A stretch of 64,000 bases of DNA from Promerops cafer (Eukaryota; Chordata; Aves; Passeriformes; Nectariniidae). The notes below the pieces were generated by a model. That model did no database searches. It was not told the DNA's origin and saw only the letters and a program-made list of their open reading frames with translations. The position numbers and the translations under genes are program-made. Positions 57,401-64,000 of this stretch are shown piece by piece. The stretch lies in contig VZSE01008388.1 in assembly GCA_013398275.1 (NCBI GenBank), positions 2,192,494-2,256,493 on the forward strand, in the 5' to 3' direction. Every line of letters starts with the position of its first letter. Position 1 is the first letter of the stretch.

Positions 57401-60400
57401 CTTCTTGTGCCCAGCACATCTCAGCCCACCCACAAGAACATGGTTACGGAGGAGGCTACGCAAACTCCTCCAGCTAAGTCCCAAGGGCGGGCTGATTTCT
57501 GGCCCTCAGAGCAGTGCCTCACGAAGATAATGAGATGGGGATTCCACATTGCTCACCTGGTTGGCATTCCTTGTCAGCTCTGGATAAGCATCTCCCTGTG
57601 GAAGTGAGGCTCAGTTAGTCATAACATCCTCAGCATCTTCCTCAGGGATCTCGCAGCATGTCACGAACATTATAGAGGTTACTTGCATACACTTATACAT
57701 GCTTGTGCTGACTGTACCATTGATGACACTAGGCCCCCTCCCTCCCAACATAAGTGATATGGGGACAAGAGGTTTTTAATGCTGGAATGCATATCATCAG
57801 GTACACCTTCCTTCACATCCAAGATTGACTCCCGACGGTGTGCAGAAAACGGACATGGGGCTGAACAGGATGTGTGATGACCTTTTTCCCCCAAGACAGC
57901 AGTTTTACTCACCAGCACTTCCACTACGGTAGGCACCAGGGAGGCCAGGAGCCCAGGTGGAGCCTGTAGAACTTCAGAGCAAAAGCGTACAGCCCTGCGC
58001 AGGATCCGACGCAGCACCAGTCTGAAAACAGGGCAGGATTCCTCAGGCAGCCTTGTGAGCATCCCTGCCCAGCTCCCACATCCAACATCCCCCAGCTCCT
58101 CTGGTCTGATTCATCAGGACAGGCCAGCTGCTCCCAACGCTCTACACCCATCCAAGGAGAAGTCTGCAGATTTGAACCCCTTCCCGGCTCTCATCTTCCT
58201 GCCTCCCCAAAAACTCATCCACTCCCTATTTGGGGCCCACAGCAGAACCTCTCCCCTGGCTGTTCATATTTCTTTCTAGACCTAACTTCCTCCACCCCAT
58301 GCCATTTCCTTATGTCCTTACTCTGCTCCAGAGAAGCCTGGGTAGATGCCATCAGTGATGCACACGCACAGGGTGCGCACGTGATCTGCCACCACGCGGT
58401 AGGCCATGTTCACATGCCCAACATCAGCACTCCCGACCAAACCCTGGTATCTGGGTGCCCTGCAACCCTAAAAGAGAAAGTAGGGAGACCAATCAGCAGA
58501 AAGTAATGGCTGCAGAAGAAGTTCCAATGCAAGAGGCAGCCAGCTATGCCTGACATCATGTTTTTCAACTACCTCTGAACCTCGTGCACCTACTCATTAA
58601 ATCCTTCTACAGCACTACAGACCAAGACTTCTGTACCTAACACAGGTCAGCCAATGCCCTGGCACTGAGAAATTTAGGGCACTTGGAAGGAAAAATGAAT
58701 CAGCAGTGCTGATATTTAGTGGATTTTAACCTGGAATTCTCCCTTTTTTCTAGAACACTGCATTGGACCTGGCAGGACATAACCTCCTGTCTCAAGATAC
58801 TGCTCAGTAACATTCAGAAAAGGCTGTACTATGCTACCCAGCAAGCAGTCTGTGTTCGAGGAGCTTTTGTTGAGCTGTGACTCTGAGCAGAAGCACCATC
58901 ACCTTGTGAATGGCATCCAAGATGGGAGTGAAGAGATCTGTGTCATAGTTGGAGCGTTTGTTCTGCAGAACTGTCACCAGCCTTTCCAGACCCATTCCTG
59001 TATCCACATGGTGCTGCGGCAAGGGAAGGAGATTCCCCTCCACCTCTCTGTCAGCCAGGCAGGAAAAATAAAAGGCAAAAGAGAAGCAAGGATCAGTTCA
59101 TGGGCAAAAATAAGGAACAGGTGAATCAAAGAGAATGGGAAAGTGACAGGGGCTGGAATCAGTGGGTGACCCAGCATAAGGAAGCTCAGGGACAAGAGTG
59201 ACAGCAGCCTGCCTTGGCCCTGTCAGGCAGCCAGGACCTGACCATCACATAGGATAGGCTGCATTGTAAGGAAAAAGGCCTTCCCTAACAGGGCCAAAGG
59301 CCTTCTCCTCCTCCTCCAGGCTGCTGCAGACCTCAAGAAATCTCTGGAATGCAGCATTAAGGGAGACTAGGCAGCCAAGGTTGAAGAAGACAGGGAAATA
59401 GAGCAAAGGGGACTAAGAGCCATGCTGGACAAATTTCCAAAGCTTCTCTCTTGCTCCTGGTATTACCACCTTCTGGAAAACAGTGGTAAGTCTGAGGATA
59501 TACACATGATTTTGAAGTCAGGCTAGGGGTAAAGGCTCTGGAGTTCAGAGGAGATGCTTGGTACCTGCTGTACTGCATGAAGACCAAGTTCCAGATCTCC
59601 ACTACATCGGGGCTGCCCTGGTTCACCAGTGCTGCAGCATTTCTGCCACCACCCACGTGGTCATAGTGGATCTCTGTGCAGGGACCGCAGGGACCTGTGT
59701 CCCCCATCTCCCAGAAGTTATCCTTCAATGAGAAAGGAAGCACGTGACTGGCAGGAACTCTGGAAAGGCAAACAACGGAGATGGCAGTGCTGAGGCATAC
59801 ACACAAACCACACAGTAGCCTAGATCACAGAGAAAGCTGGAAGAAAGGAATCCTTTCTTCCTACTACAGACTCAATGGGCAAACACATCAGAATTCCTCT
59901 GCTTCTGTTCACACAGAATTACTCTCCTTAGAGAGATTAAGTGAGCCAAACCACACAGGACCCTAGCCTCAGCCCAGAATGATGGGCAAACACAGCCTGG
60001 CCCCTGCTGACCAAGACAGGCTGTCCACTGGGTCTGTGGAGCACCTTGCTCCTTGGAGAAGAGGCAAGACCTGAACACCATCAGTGCCACAGAGCTGGCT
60101 GCCTTAGGTTCAAAGCCTACATACAGCCTGGAACAAGCTCCCAAAGCACAGCAGTGCTCTCTGCAGTGGCTGCACCCTCTCACTGAAGCAGCCATTGCAC
60201 GCCTTCAGAGGAGAACGTACTCTCATGATGCAGAGGAAGCAAAGGATTGGAGATCCTGTACACACTTCACCCAGGCCAGCCAGTTTTAGGCACATACCCA
60301 CCCCCACTGATACTACCTGAGAATGAACCAAAAGTTCAAGAGACCCAGTGAGCTCAGAGCCCAGCTGACTTTTAACAGGCCAAAGAAACCAGAAACAAAA

Positions 60401-62018
60401 TGGATTTAAAACATAATCTCTAGCCCCTAGAGCTGATCAACTAAAGAGCAAATGCAAAACTGTGGAAAGCGAAATGTCAGCACCTGCTGCTCTGAACCTC
60501 TTCTCTAACACACTTACCCCAGGCGGAGCCACACGTCCCTGCACTCCTCATCTGCGCTCAGCCCCAGCGAGGGGTCTCCACCGAAATAGGTGACGTAGAG
60601 ACGATCTCTGGGGATCTCATAGACCTCTGTCAAGAGCTCCCAGGCCATGCTACATGCCTCCTCCTGAGCAGGTAGGGAACATAAATGAAGCACAGTAATT
60701 CAGAAAGGGTCTTTAGAATGGGAGTCAAACAACAAAGAAGTTAATTTCAGCCGTTTCTCTCCCTTTCTAATTTTCAGGTGTAGTGCAAAGAGCAGGATGA
60801 AGGTCAGGAGAGTGAGACAGCTCACTGCTGCCAGCGGAAAAAAGACATTCCTAAAATGTTGTGAGCCCTTCAGCACAGTGTGCATCTATGTGCTTACTGG
60901 CAGAGTTACATGGATTATTTTCTTTCCAAAGAAAAAATGTATTCACCACCTAAAAACCCAGCATCCTTTATTCTTCTTCCCTTTTCAAACTTTCTAGTAA
61001 TAACCATCAAATGAACTGATAACCTCTTTTCACTATATTAAGTAGTCAATGCTAGCGTTCTCACAGAAAACTTTGATTTTTACGTGTTGGTCACAGCTTT
61101 GACAGGCTGAGTGCTTTAAGAGTCTGCAAGACACATTCAGTGACAGAGCCCATGAGCTGACCACCTCTGTTCCAGGTCACAGAGCTCCCAGAAATGAATC
61201 TGGATCTTATCAAAATGCCTTCTGCACACAGTCCTATGGCACTACAGCACAGCTCTGAAAGGCAGGCTGTGTTTTCCCCTAGAAAGGGTTCACGCCTATC
61301 ACCTCACCTTAAAGTAATCCCCAAAGGACCAGTTCCCCAGCATCTCGAAGAATGTGTGATGGTAAGTATCTCGGCCCACATCCTCCAGATCGTTGTGCTT
61401 CCCTCCTGCACGCACACACTTCTGGCTGTTCACCACCCGCCGGTGCTGGGCCAGCTCGCTCCGGGGGTGCACCGTGCCCAGGAAAATGGGCTTGAACTGG
61501 AAATGGGAGATAGCCGCTATTGACAGATGCCACCTAGCGCAGGCGGCTGCGCCTGGGGCTCCTGAAACACAGAATGGGTCAGGTTGGAAGGGACCATAGT
61601 GGGTCATCTGGTCCAGCCTCCCGGCTAAGCAAGGGGAGCTCTAGAACACATGGCACAGGATTATGTTCAGGCAGTTCTTAACTAACGCCAGCGAGGGAGA
61701 CTCAGCACTAGGGCACTACGAGAGGCGTCCAGGAGGACGGCGGCGCGGGCAGCCCAAAGCAACGCCGGAGATCTCCTTGGTAGGGGACACCCCAAGCCGG
61801 GCCGCGCTCCTCTGAGACGCGGAAGCGCCGGTGAGTCGGAGGAGGGGAGGTGCAGGAGCGGGGAGAGCACCTGGTTCATGCCCGCGTTGACGAAGAGGAG
61901 GCGCGGGTCGCCGCGGGGCCGCACGGGGGCCGAGGGCAGGCGGCGGTGGCCGTGGCGCTCCTCGAAGAAGCGCAGGAAGGCGGCGCGGATCTGCCCCGCC
62001 GACGGGCAGGCGGCACCG
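45314..62018 (-). CDS. AARS2: AARS2, mitochondrial alanyl-tRNA synthetase (22 exons, N-terminus in gap)
   Basis: The enzyme charges mitochondrial tRNA-Ala with alanine and hydrolyses mischarged tRNA in the matrix. I placed 22 coding exons on the minus strand; every boundary is GT-AG and every phase matches, giving 960 visible residues against 985 in human. From the N-terminal side (numbering visible residues): class II catalytic core with the VRPRGDPRLLFVNAGMNQ block, CVRAGG and HHTFFEMLGNWSFGDYFK (motif 2) and HVDTGMGLERL (motif 3, 239-249); an anticodon-arm helical region; the editing domain with zinc/catalytic HTATH (607-611) and CCGTH (724-728); and a C-terminal domain ending LEFARSKL. 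All key residues are intact. The mitochondrial presequence and start codon fall in the 62019-62223 gap. It is the cytosolic paralogue's relative but clearly of the mitochondrial type. Confidence 0.96.
45852..45962 (-). CDS. AARS2: AARS2 exon 21
   Basis: Residues 870-906 (ILMKVVNQLCDKSPGTS...CACQVSK), phase 0 both ends. Matches human VLVKVVRQLCEQAPSTS. Part of the C-terminal domain. Confidence 0.95.
46102..46185 (-). CDS. AARS2: AARS2 exon 20
   Basis: Residues 842-869 (AEKAAQILLAKY...IIDTVPADSLS), phase 0, donor GTGAGT. Confidence 0.94.
47032..47142 (-). CDS. AARS2: AARS2 exon 19
   Basis: Residues 805-841, with AMPQWQRKELQ and RTANTAIKKLE, matching human VMPQWQRRELL and RRANTAIRKLQ. Coiled-coil-like helical region. 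Phase 0. Confidence 0.95.
47485..47607 (-). CDS. AARS2: AARS2 exon 18
   Basis: Residues 764-804 (AREVGQCLAMEVDSV...KEVGQLTK), phase 0, acceptor CTCTGCAG, donor GTAAGG. Confidence 0.94.
47608..49113 (-). other. AARS2: AARS2 intron 17
   Basis: A 1.5-kb intron. A locally AT-rich part (about 47.8-48.1 kb) carries a 71-codon plus-strand open frame of unknown nature; otherwise nothing recognised. Confidence 0.8.
49114..49222 (-). CDS. AARS2: AARS2 exon 17
   Basis: It completes Thr727 and encodes 728-763, starting with the His of the CCGTH zinc motif (HLLQTGSVEDL...). End of the editing domain. Confidence 0.95.
49223..50321 (-). other. AARS2: AARS2 intron 16
   Basis: A 1.1-kb intron splitting the CCGTH motif. 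Nothing recognised inside. Confidence 0.85.
50322..50431 (-). CDS. AARS2: AARS2 exon 16
   Basis: Residues 691-726 plus two bases of Thr727 (GYPDPVRIVSLGVPVEN...TSVELCCG). It carries the Cys residues of the editing-site CCGTH motif. Confidence 0.96.
50832..50969 (-). CDS. AARS2: AARS2 exon 15
   Basis: Residues 645-690 (GHVTVEQLQQVEQ...GLRAVDE), phase 0. Editing domain. Confidence 0.95.
50970..51604 (-). other. AARS2: AARS2 intron 14
   Basis: About 0.6 kb, nothing recognised. Confidence 0.85.
51605..51745 (-). CDS. AARS2: AARS2 exon 14
   Basis: Residues 598-644, with HTATHLLNFAL, the HxxxH metal-binding motif of the AlaRS editing domain. Donor GTGACT, phase 0. Unlike most AARS2 exons here it is rich in CpG. 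Confidence 0.97.
52136..52249 (-). CDS. AARS2: AARS2 exon 13
   Basis: Residues 560-597 (DVLFPVESVHLCGGYVIHE...GDQVQLFVDE), phase 0, donor GTGATA. Confidence 0.95.
52250..53250 (-). other. AARS2: AARS2 intron 12
   Basis: A 1.0-kb intron. A 182-codon plus-strand open frame (52714-53262) crosses it and runs into exon 12; it matches no family I know and is treated as chance. Confidence 0.8.
53251..53420 (-). CDS. AARS2: AARS2 exon 12
   Basis: It completes Glu503 and encodes 504-559 (FSPCQATVLMLY...DRTNFYAEQGGQDSDQGY), the conserved DRTNFYAEQGGQ block. The acceptor is CTGACAG; a nearer CAG at 53404/53405 would break the phase. Confidence 0.95.
53421..55220 (-). other. AARS2: AARS2 intron 11, hosting a CR1
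   Basis: A 1.8-kb intron whose middle is a CR1 element in the opposite orientation to the gene (see the mobile-element entry). The rest shows nothing recognised. Confidence 0.85.
53690..54525 (+). mobile_element. CR1 LINE 3' portion with decayed reverse-transcriptase end
   Basis: Plus-strand CR1 in AARS2 intron 11. The left part follows the end of the CR1 second reading frame (GACTTCTATGAAGATG, then AACATCTTCATTAATGAC), now full of stops and shifts. The right part follows the 3' UTR (ACATCTAGAGTACAGGAA; TTGGACATCCAGAGATCC) and ends in CAAATTATTCCATGATTCAG. It has an intact 3' end and a truncated 5' end, typical of retrotransposed CR1. Confidence 0.85.
55221..55371 (-). CDS. AARS2: AARS2 exon 11
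   Basis: Residues 453-502 plus one base (WKAGGPQAGQPG...THLDVHSLAWLQ...TDDSPKYAY). The acceptor is CTGCTGCAG with a CTAAC branch-like site; a stronger-looking upstream acceptor at 55408 would shift the frame into a stop. Variable linker then conserved TDDSPKY. Confidence 0.9.
55372..56120 (-). other. AARS2: AARS2 intron 10
   Basis: About 0.75 kb with an unused-looking acceptor (TTGCCCCCAG) 37 bases before exon 11. Nothing else recognised. Confidence 0.85.
56121..56248 (-). CDS. AARS2: AARS2 exon 10
   Basis: It completes Ala410 and encodes 411-452 (EVAWSLYGSLGFPLDLIDLM...), matching human [22 protein letters not shown]. A run of T precedes the acceptor. Confidence 0.95.
56790..56901 (-). CDS. 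AARS2: AARS2 exon 9
   Basis: Residues 373-409 plus one base (IKDIINENEAAFLSSLERG...STNFP), with the conserved EAAFLxSLERGR block. Confidence 0.95.
56902..57556 (-). other. AARS2: AARS2 intron 8
   Basis: About 0.65 kb. It contains a 23-base odd palindrome at 57296-57318; nothing else recognised. Confidence 0.85.
57296..57318. repeat. Perfect palindrome, 11-bp arms with a 1-base centre
   Basis: AAAAAAGCTAC, T, then its reverse complement. Intronic; function unknown. Confidence 0.85.
57557..57595 (-). CDS. AARS2: AARS2 exon 8 (39-base microexon)
   Basis: Thirteen codons, GDAYPELTRNANQ, residues 360-372, matching human GDAYPELQRNSAQ. Flanked by CCACAG and GTGAGC; phase 0. Confidence 0.95.
57913..58021 (-). 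CDS. AARS2: AARS2 exon 7
   Basis: It completes residue 323 and encodes 324-359 (LVLRRILRRAVRF...PTVVEVL). Matches human LVLRRILRRAVRFSMEIL. tRNA-binding helical region. Confidence 0.96.
58322..58467 (-). CDS. AARS2: AARS2 exon 6
   Basis: Residues 275-322 plus two bases (GCRAPRYQGLVG...NMAYRVVADHVRTLCVCIT). Matches human TAYRVVADHIRTLSVCIS. Confidence 0.95.
58468..58902 (-). other. AARS2: AARS2 intron 5
   Basis: About 0.43 kb, nothing recognised. Confidence 0.85.
58903..59047 (-). CDS. AARS2: AARS2 exon 5, class II motif 3
   Basis: It completes Arg226 and encodes 227-274, with HVDTGMGLERLVTVLQ: the class II motif 3 Gly-x-Gly-x-Glu-Arg that binds ATP. Confidence 0.96.
59048..59564 (-). other. 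AARS2: AARS2 intron 4
   Basis: About 0.5 kb, nothing recognised. Confidence 0.85.
59565..59759 (-). CDS. AARS2: AARS2 exon 4
   Basis: Residues 161-226 with split codons at both ends (VPASHVLPFS, DNFWEMGDTGPCGPCTEIHY, VEIWNLVFMQYSR). The NFWEMGDTGPCGPCTEI block is a catalytic-core signature of AlaRS. It has a small insertion (GRNAAALVNQGSPD) relative to human. Confidence 0.96.
59760..60517 (-). other. AARS2: AARS2 intron 3
   Basis: About 0.76 kb, nothing recognised. Confidence 0.85.
60518..60663 (-). CDS. AARS2: AARS2 exon 3
   Basis: Residues 113-160 plus two bases (EEACSMAWELLTEVYEIP...CRDVWLRLG). Matches human EEACNMAWELLTQVYGIP. Confidence 0.95.
60664..61307 (-). other. AARS2: AARS2 intron 2
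   Basis: About 0.64 kb, AT-rich, nothing recognised. Confidence 0.85.
61308..61496 (-). CDS. AARS2: AARS2 exon 2, class II motif 2
   Basis: Residues 50-112 (FKPIFLGTVHPRSELAQ, NSQKCVRAGGKHNDLEDVG, HHTFFEMLGNWSFGDYFK). It contains motif 2 of the class II active site. Phase 0. Confidence 0.97.
61565..61682 (-). mobile_element. CR1 LINE 3' fragment in AARS2 intron 1
   Basis: ACAGAATGGGTCAGGTTGGA, then GGTCATCTGGTCCAGCCTCC, is the reverse complement of the CR1 3' region. Its orientation is the same as AARS2. It occupies much of the 374-base intron. Confidence 0.85.
61871..62018 (-). CDS. AARS2: AARS2 exon 1, 5' part missing in gap
   Basis: Forty-nine visible codons (CPSAGQIRAAFLRFFEERHG...LLFVNAGMNQ), matching human AVRAAFLNFFRDRHGH and LLFVNAGMNQ. 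The start codon and mitochondrial targeting sequence lie in the adjacent N run. Extending the frame across the N run to the right is unsupported. Confidence 0.95.
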
Positions 62019-62223
62019 NNNNNNNNNNNNNNNNNNNNNNNNNNNNNNNNNNNNNNNNNNNNNNNNNNNNNNNNNNNNNNNNNNNNNNNNNNNNNNNNNN
62101 NNNNNNNNNNNNNNNNNNNNNNNNNNNNNNNNNNNNNNNNNNNNNNNNNNNNNNNNNNNNNNNNNNNNNNNNNNNNNNNNNNNNNNNNNNNNNNNNNNNN
62201 NNNNNNNNNNNNNNNNNNNNNNN
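62019..62223. other. Assembly gap of 205 N
   Basis: A run of N inside the CpG island. It hides the AARS2 start and the beginning of the opposite exon. Confidence 0.99.
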
Positions 62224-62307
62224 GTGCACGGGGTGCCGTGCCTGGCCTGGTGCCTCCGCCGAGTTGGGGCCAGCTGCGACTGGCTCCTGCTGGAGGCCGG
62301 CACGCAG
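62224..62307 (+). CDS. RNF8: RNF8 first coding exon, 3' part
   Basis: Twenty-eight open codons directly after the gap, ending at a CAG/GTGAGC donor in phase 0. The residues WCLRRVGASCDWLLLEAGTQ resemble the start of human RNF8 (WCLRRVG...WLLLE before the FHA domain), and the exon ends where I recall the human one ending. RNF8 is a FHA-RING E3 ubiquitin ligase that ubiquitinates chromatin at DNA breaks. The start codon is in the gap; the FHA exons lie beyond the right edge. Identification rests on a short match recalled from memory. Confidence 0.7.
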
Positions 62308-64000
62308 GTGAGCCGCGCCGGGCTCCGGCCCCTCGGAGCGGGCGGGCGGGCACGGCTCTCGGGGCGCAGTTTGGGGGGTCTCGTTGTTTCTTACAGCGCT
62401 TCCCAGGAGGAAGAAGCACCGCCTCGTCCCGCTTAAGGAGCAGCCGCCGTTCGTGGCCGTTCGGAGGGGCCGGCCCAGCGCTCGCCCGGTCTCCGCCGGG
62501 CCGCCCGAGCGGGCGCCGTTCAGCCCCGGTAACGCCCGAGGGCAGGGAGGGCGGACCCAGGCGCTGGAGTCGCCTTGGCCAAGCCTTCGCGTGTTTATAT
62601 GTTTAAATTCTTATGTTGTATTTAGATAAGTAACGTAAGGGAGGACGAAGGGAGTCCGTAGCCTAATTGACACGGCGATGCTTTGGCGAGGTTAACAGTA
62701 CGTAAGGCATAAGGTTTTCAGGTGTAAACGAGGTCATGTTTAAATTGTTTTGGTTATGTTTTGGTGCGGTACAGGAATAGCCATTTTCTCAGCGAACGTG
62801 TGTTTTTAATTGAAAAATGGGCCCTGGTACTCCTCCCTAAAACCCAGCAGGCAAAGACGTGCGGTGAGGTTGGGGCAATGTAAGGGATTGCTGTTCTGGT
62901 GGTCAGAATCAGGTAGTTAGGTGGTGTGGGTGATGCTGTGGCCAAGGCCTTGTGCTGACACACTGCAAAAGGCACCCATCCAATTGAATGCTTTTGTTAC
63001 TCTCCTGTCATGCGATGTGCAGATCTCCTCAGTGAAGGACTGGAGGTAACACAGCTTGCAGCCAGGGCGCTGATAATTGTGCAGGGAATCCAGTCTGGGT
63101 TGTTACTGCTCTGATTGTCTGCACAGTGGTTGTCATTGGCAGCAGGGAGGCTCATGGCATTCTGGTACTGTAGGTGTGCCAGGCCACAGAGCACAAACTG
63201 CTTTTGCTGGAGATTTAAATCATAATCATAGAATATCCTGAGTTGGTAGGGACTCACAAAGATCATTGAGTCCCACTCCTGACTCTGCACAGGACAGCCC
63301 TAAGAATCCACCACATGCCTGAGAGTGTTGTCCAGACATTTCTTGAACCCTATCAGGCTTAGTGCTGTGACCACTTTGGTGCCAAAGGACACTGCTGAGG
63401 TGTGGGGATGTGCTGTGATTTGCCAGTACTGCTGTGAGCAGCACTGAACCCCAGCAGGCGAGTGGTAACATCTTGGACCCCTGTTTGCTAAATGAACTTG
63501 ATCAAGACCCTGCTTGCTCTCACTCATATTGGTGTGTGAGGTCCTGCAGATGTGTGTGACTGGGCCCTGAGGATACCACCACAGGGACAAATGCAAAGCT
63601 GATTTTATGTTTGAATCCTCATGAAGAGGGGAGTCTTTATCTGTACTTCTTACATATGCAATCCATGCTGACAGAAGACTATATGAAACATTTAAGAGGT
63701 AGGCACTAATGTGGTTAAGTTTGCTTTTGTCATCTTAGTTTGCTTCCTTGCCTTTGGTTAAAACATGGGGGTCTGAGTCCTTGCTCTAAACTCAAGGTGA
63801 GAACTGCTCAGGTAATACAGTGCACAGATGAATTAAGAGAAATGTGCAGAGGAGGCAGCAGAGGGAGGAAGAGCAGGGATGTCTTTTAAATGGCAATCTG
63901 AAATTAGATGAGATTTAATAAGATACTGTGCAATAGTACAATTAAATTATGTCCCTTCTTCCAGAAGATACTATTAGAGTCTAATCCAGTTATTTAGATG
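62308..64000 (+). other. RNF8: Probable RNF8 intron 1 (start)
   Basis: From the GTGAGC donor to the window edge. I found no continuation into the FHA domain here. It contains one CR1 fragment. Confidence 0.6.
63222..63480 (-). mobile_element. CR1 LINE 3' fragment
   Basis: ATCATAGAATATCCTGAGTT, then GATCATTGAGTCCCACTCCT and CAAAGGACACTGCTGAGGTG, is the reverse complement of a CR1 3' region. Minus strand, moderately diverged. Confidence 0.88.

Larger units (their letters stand above)
61700..62590. promoter_or_regulatory. CpG island, shared promoter of AARS2 and RNF8
   Basis: CpG-dense sequence on both sides of the gap, between two divergent first exons. This arrangement fits a bidirectional promoter. 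The transcription start sites themselves are probably in the missing 205 bases or in sequence collapsed there. Confidence 0.7.

Noticed and set aside
61682..62419. AARS2 reading frame extended through the gap to about 62419
   Set aside because: Gap length is arbitrary and the right side carries a plus-strand exon with its own donor; the extension has no resemblance to an AARS2 N-terminus.
1..64000. CRISPR arrays, tRNA or rRNA genes, prokaryotic operons or viral inserts
   Set aside because: None seen; the window is vertebrate nuclear DNA and the only mobile elements I can support are CR1 fragments.

Overview
This window is nuclear DNA of a bird. Four things support that. The genes are split by canonical GT-AG introns. 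The dispersed repeats I recognise are all CR1 LINE relics, including the avian 3' end with ATTCTATG-type terminal motifs. CpG islands sit at gene starts, and two assembly gaps fall inside those islands. I see no bacterial operons, CRISPR arrays, IS elements or recognisable RNA genes.

Layout, left to right. (1) 1-8.4 kb: a CpG island at the left edge, a 6-kb intron, then the large last coding exon of TMEM151B (+), followed by about 11 kb without another gene. That stretch may be one very long 3' UTR ending near 19.44 kb. (2) 20.07-26.39 kb: TCTE1 (DRC5), a sperm-flagellum nexin-dynein regulatory complex subunit, on the minus strand. All four coding exons can be joined in frame into 459 codons. 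TMEM151B and TCTE1 converge tail to tail, and a near-perfect 25-bp hairpin lies between them. (3) 26.4-45.3 kb: mostly intergenic. It holds an old CR1, an orphan CpG island at about 30.2-30.7 kb with strong splice signals on both strands, and a 298-N gap flanked by two 378-bp copies differing at one base, which is almost certainly an assembly artefact. (4) 45.3-62.0 kb: AARS2, mitochondrial alanyl-tRNA synthetase, on the minus strand. I could place 22 coding exons, all phase-compatible, giving 960 visible residues; only the N-terminus is lost in a 205-N gap. A roughly 0.8-kb CR1 with a decayed reverse-transcriptase end sits in intron 11. (5) 62.2-64 kb: what I read as the end of the first coding exon of RNF8 (+), head to head with AARS2 across the gapped CpG island, then the start of its intron 1 with another CR1 fragment.

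The order TMEM151B-TCTE1-AARS2, with the same orientations, matches human 6p21.1. RNF8 beside AARS2 does not match human, where RNF8 lies several megabases away. The genes do not form one pathway: a neuronal-type membrane protein, a flagellar protein, a mitochondrial translation enzyme and a DNA-damage ubiquitin ligase. Family names come from recognising protein sequence from memory; no database search was run.
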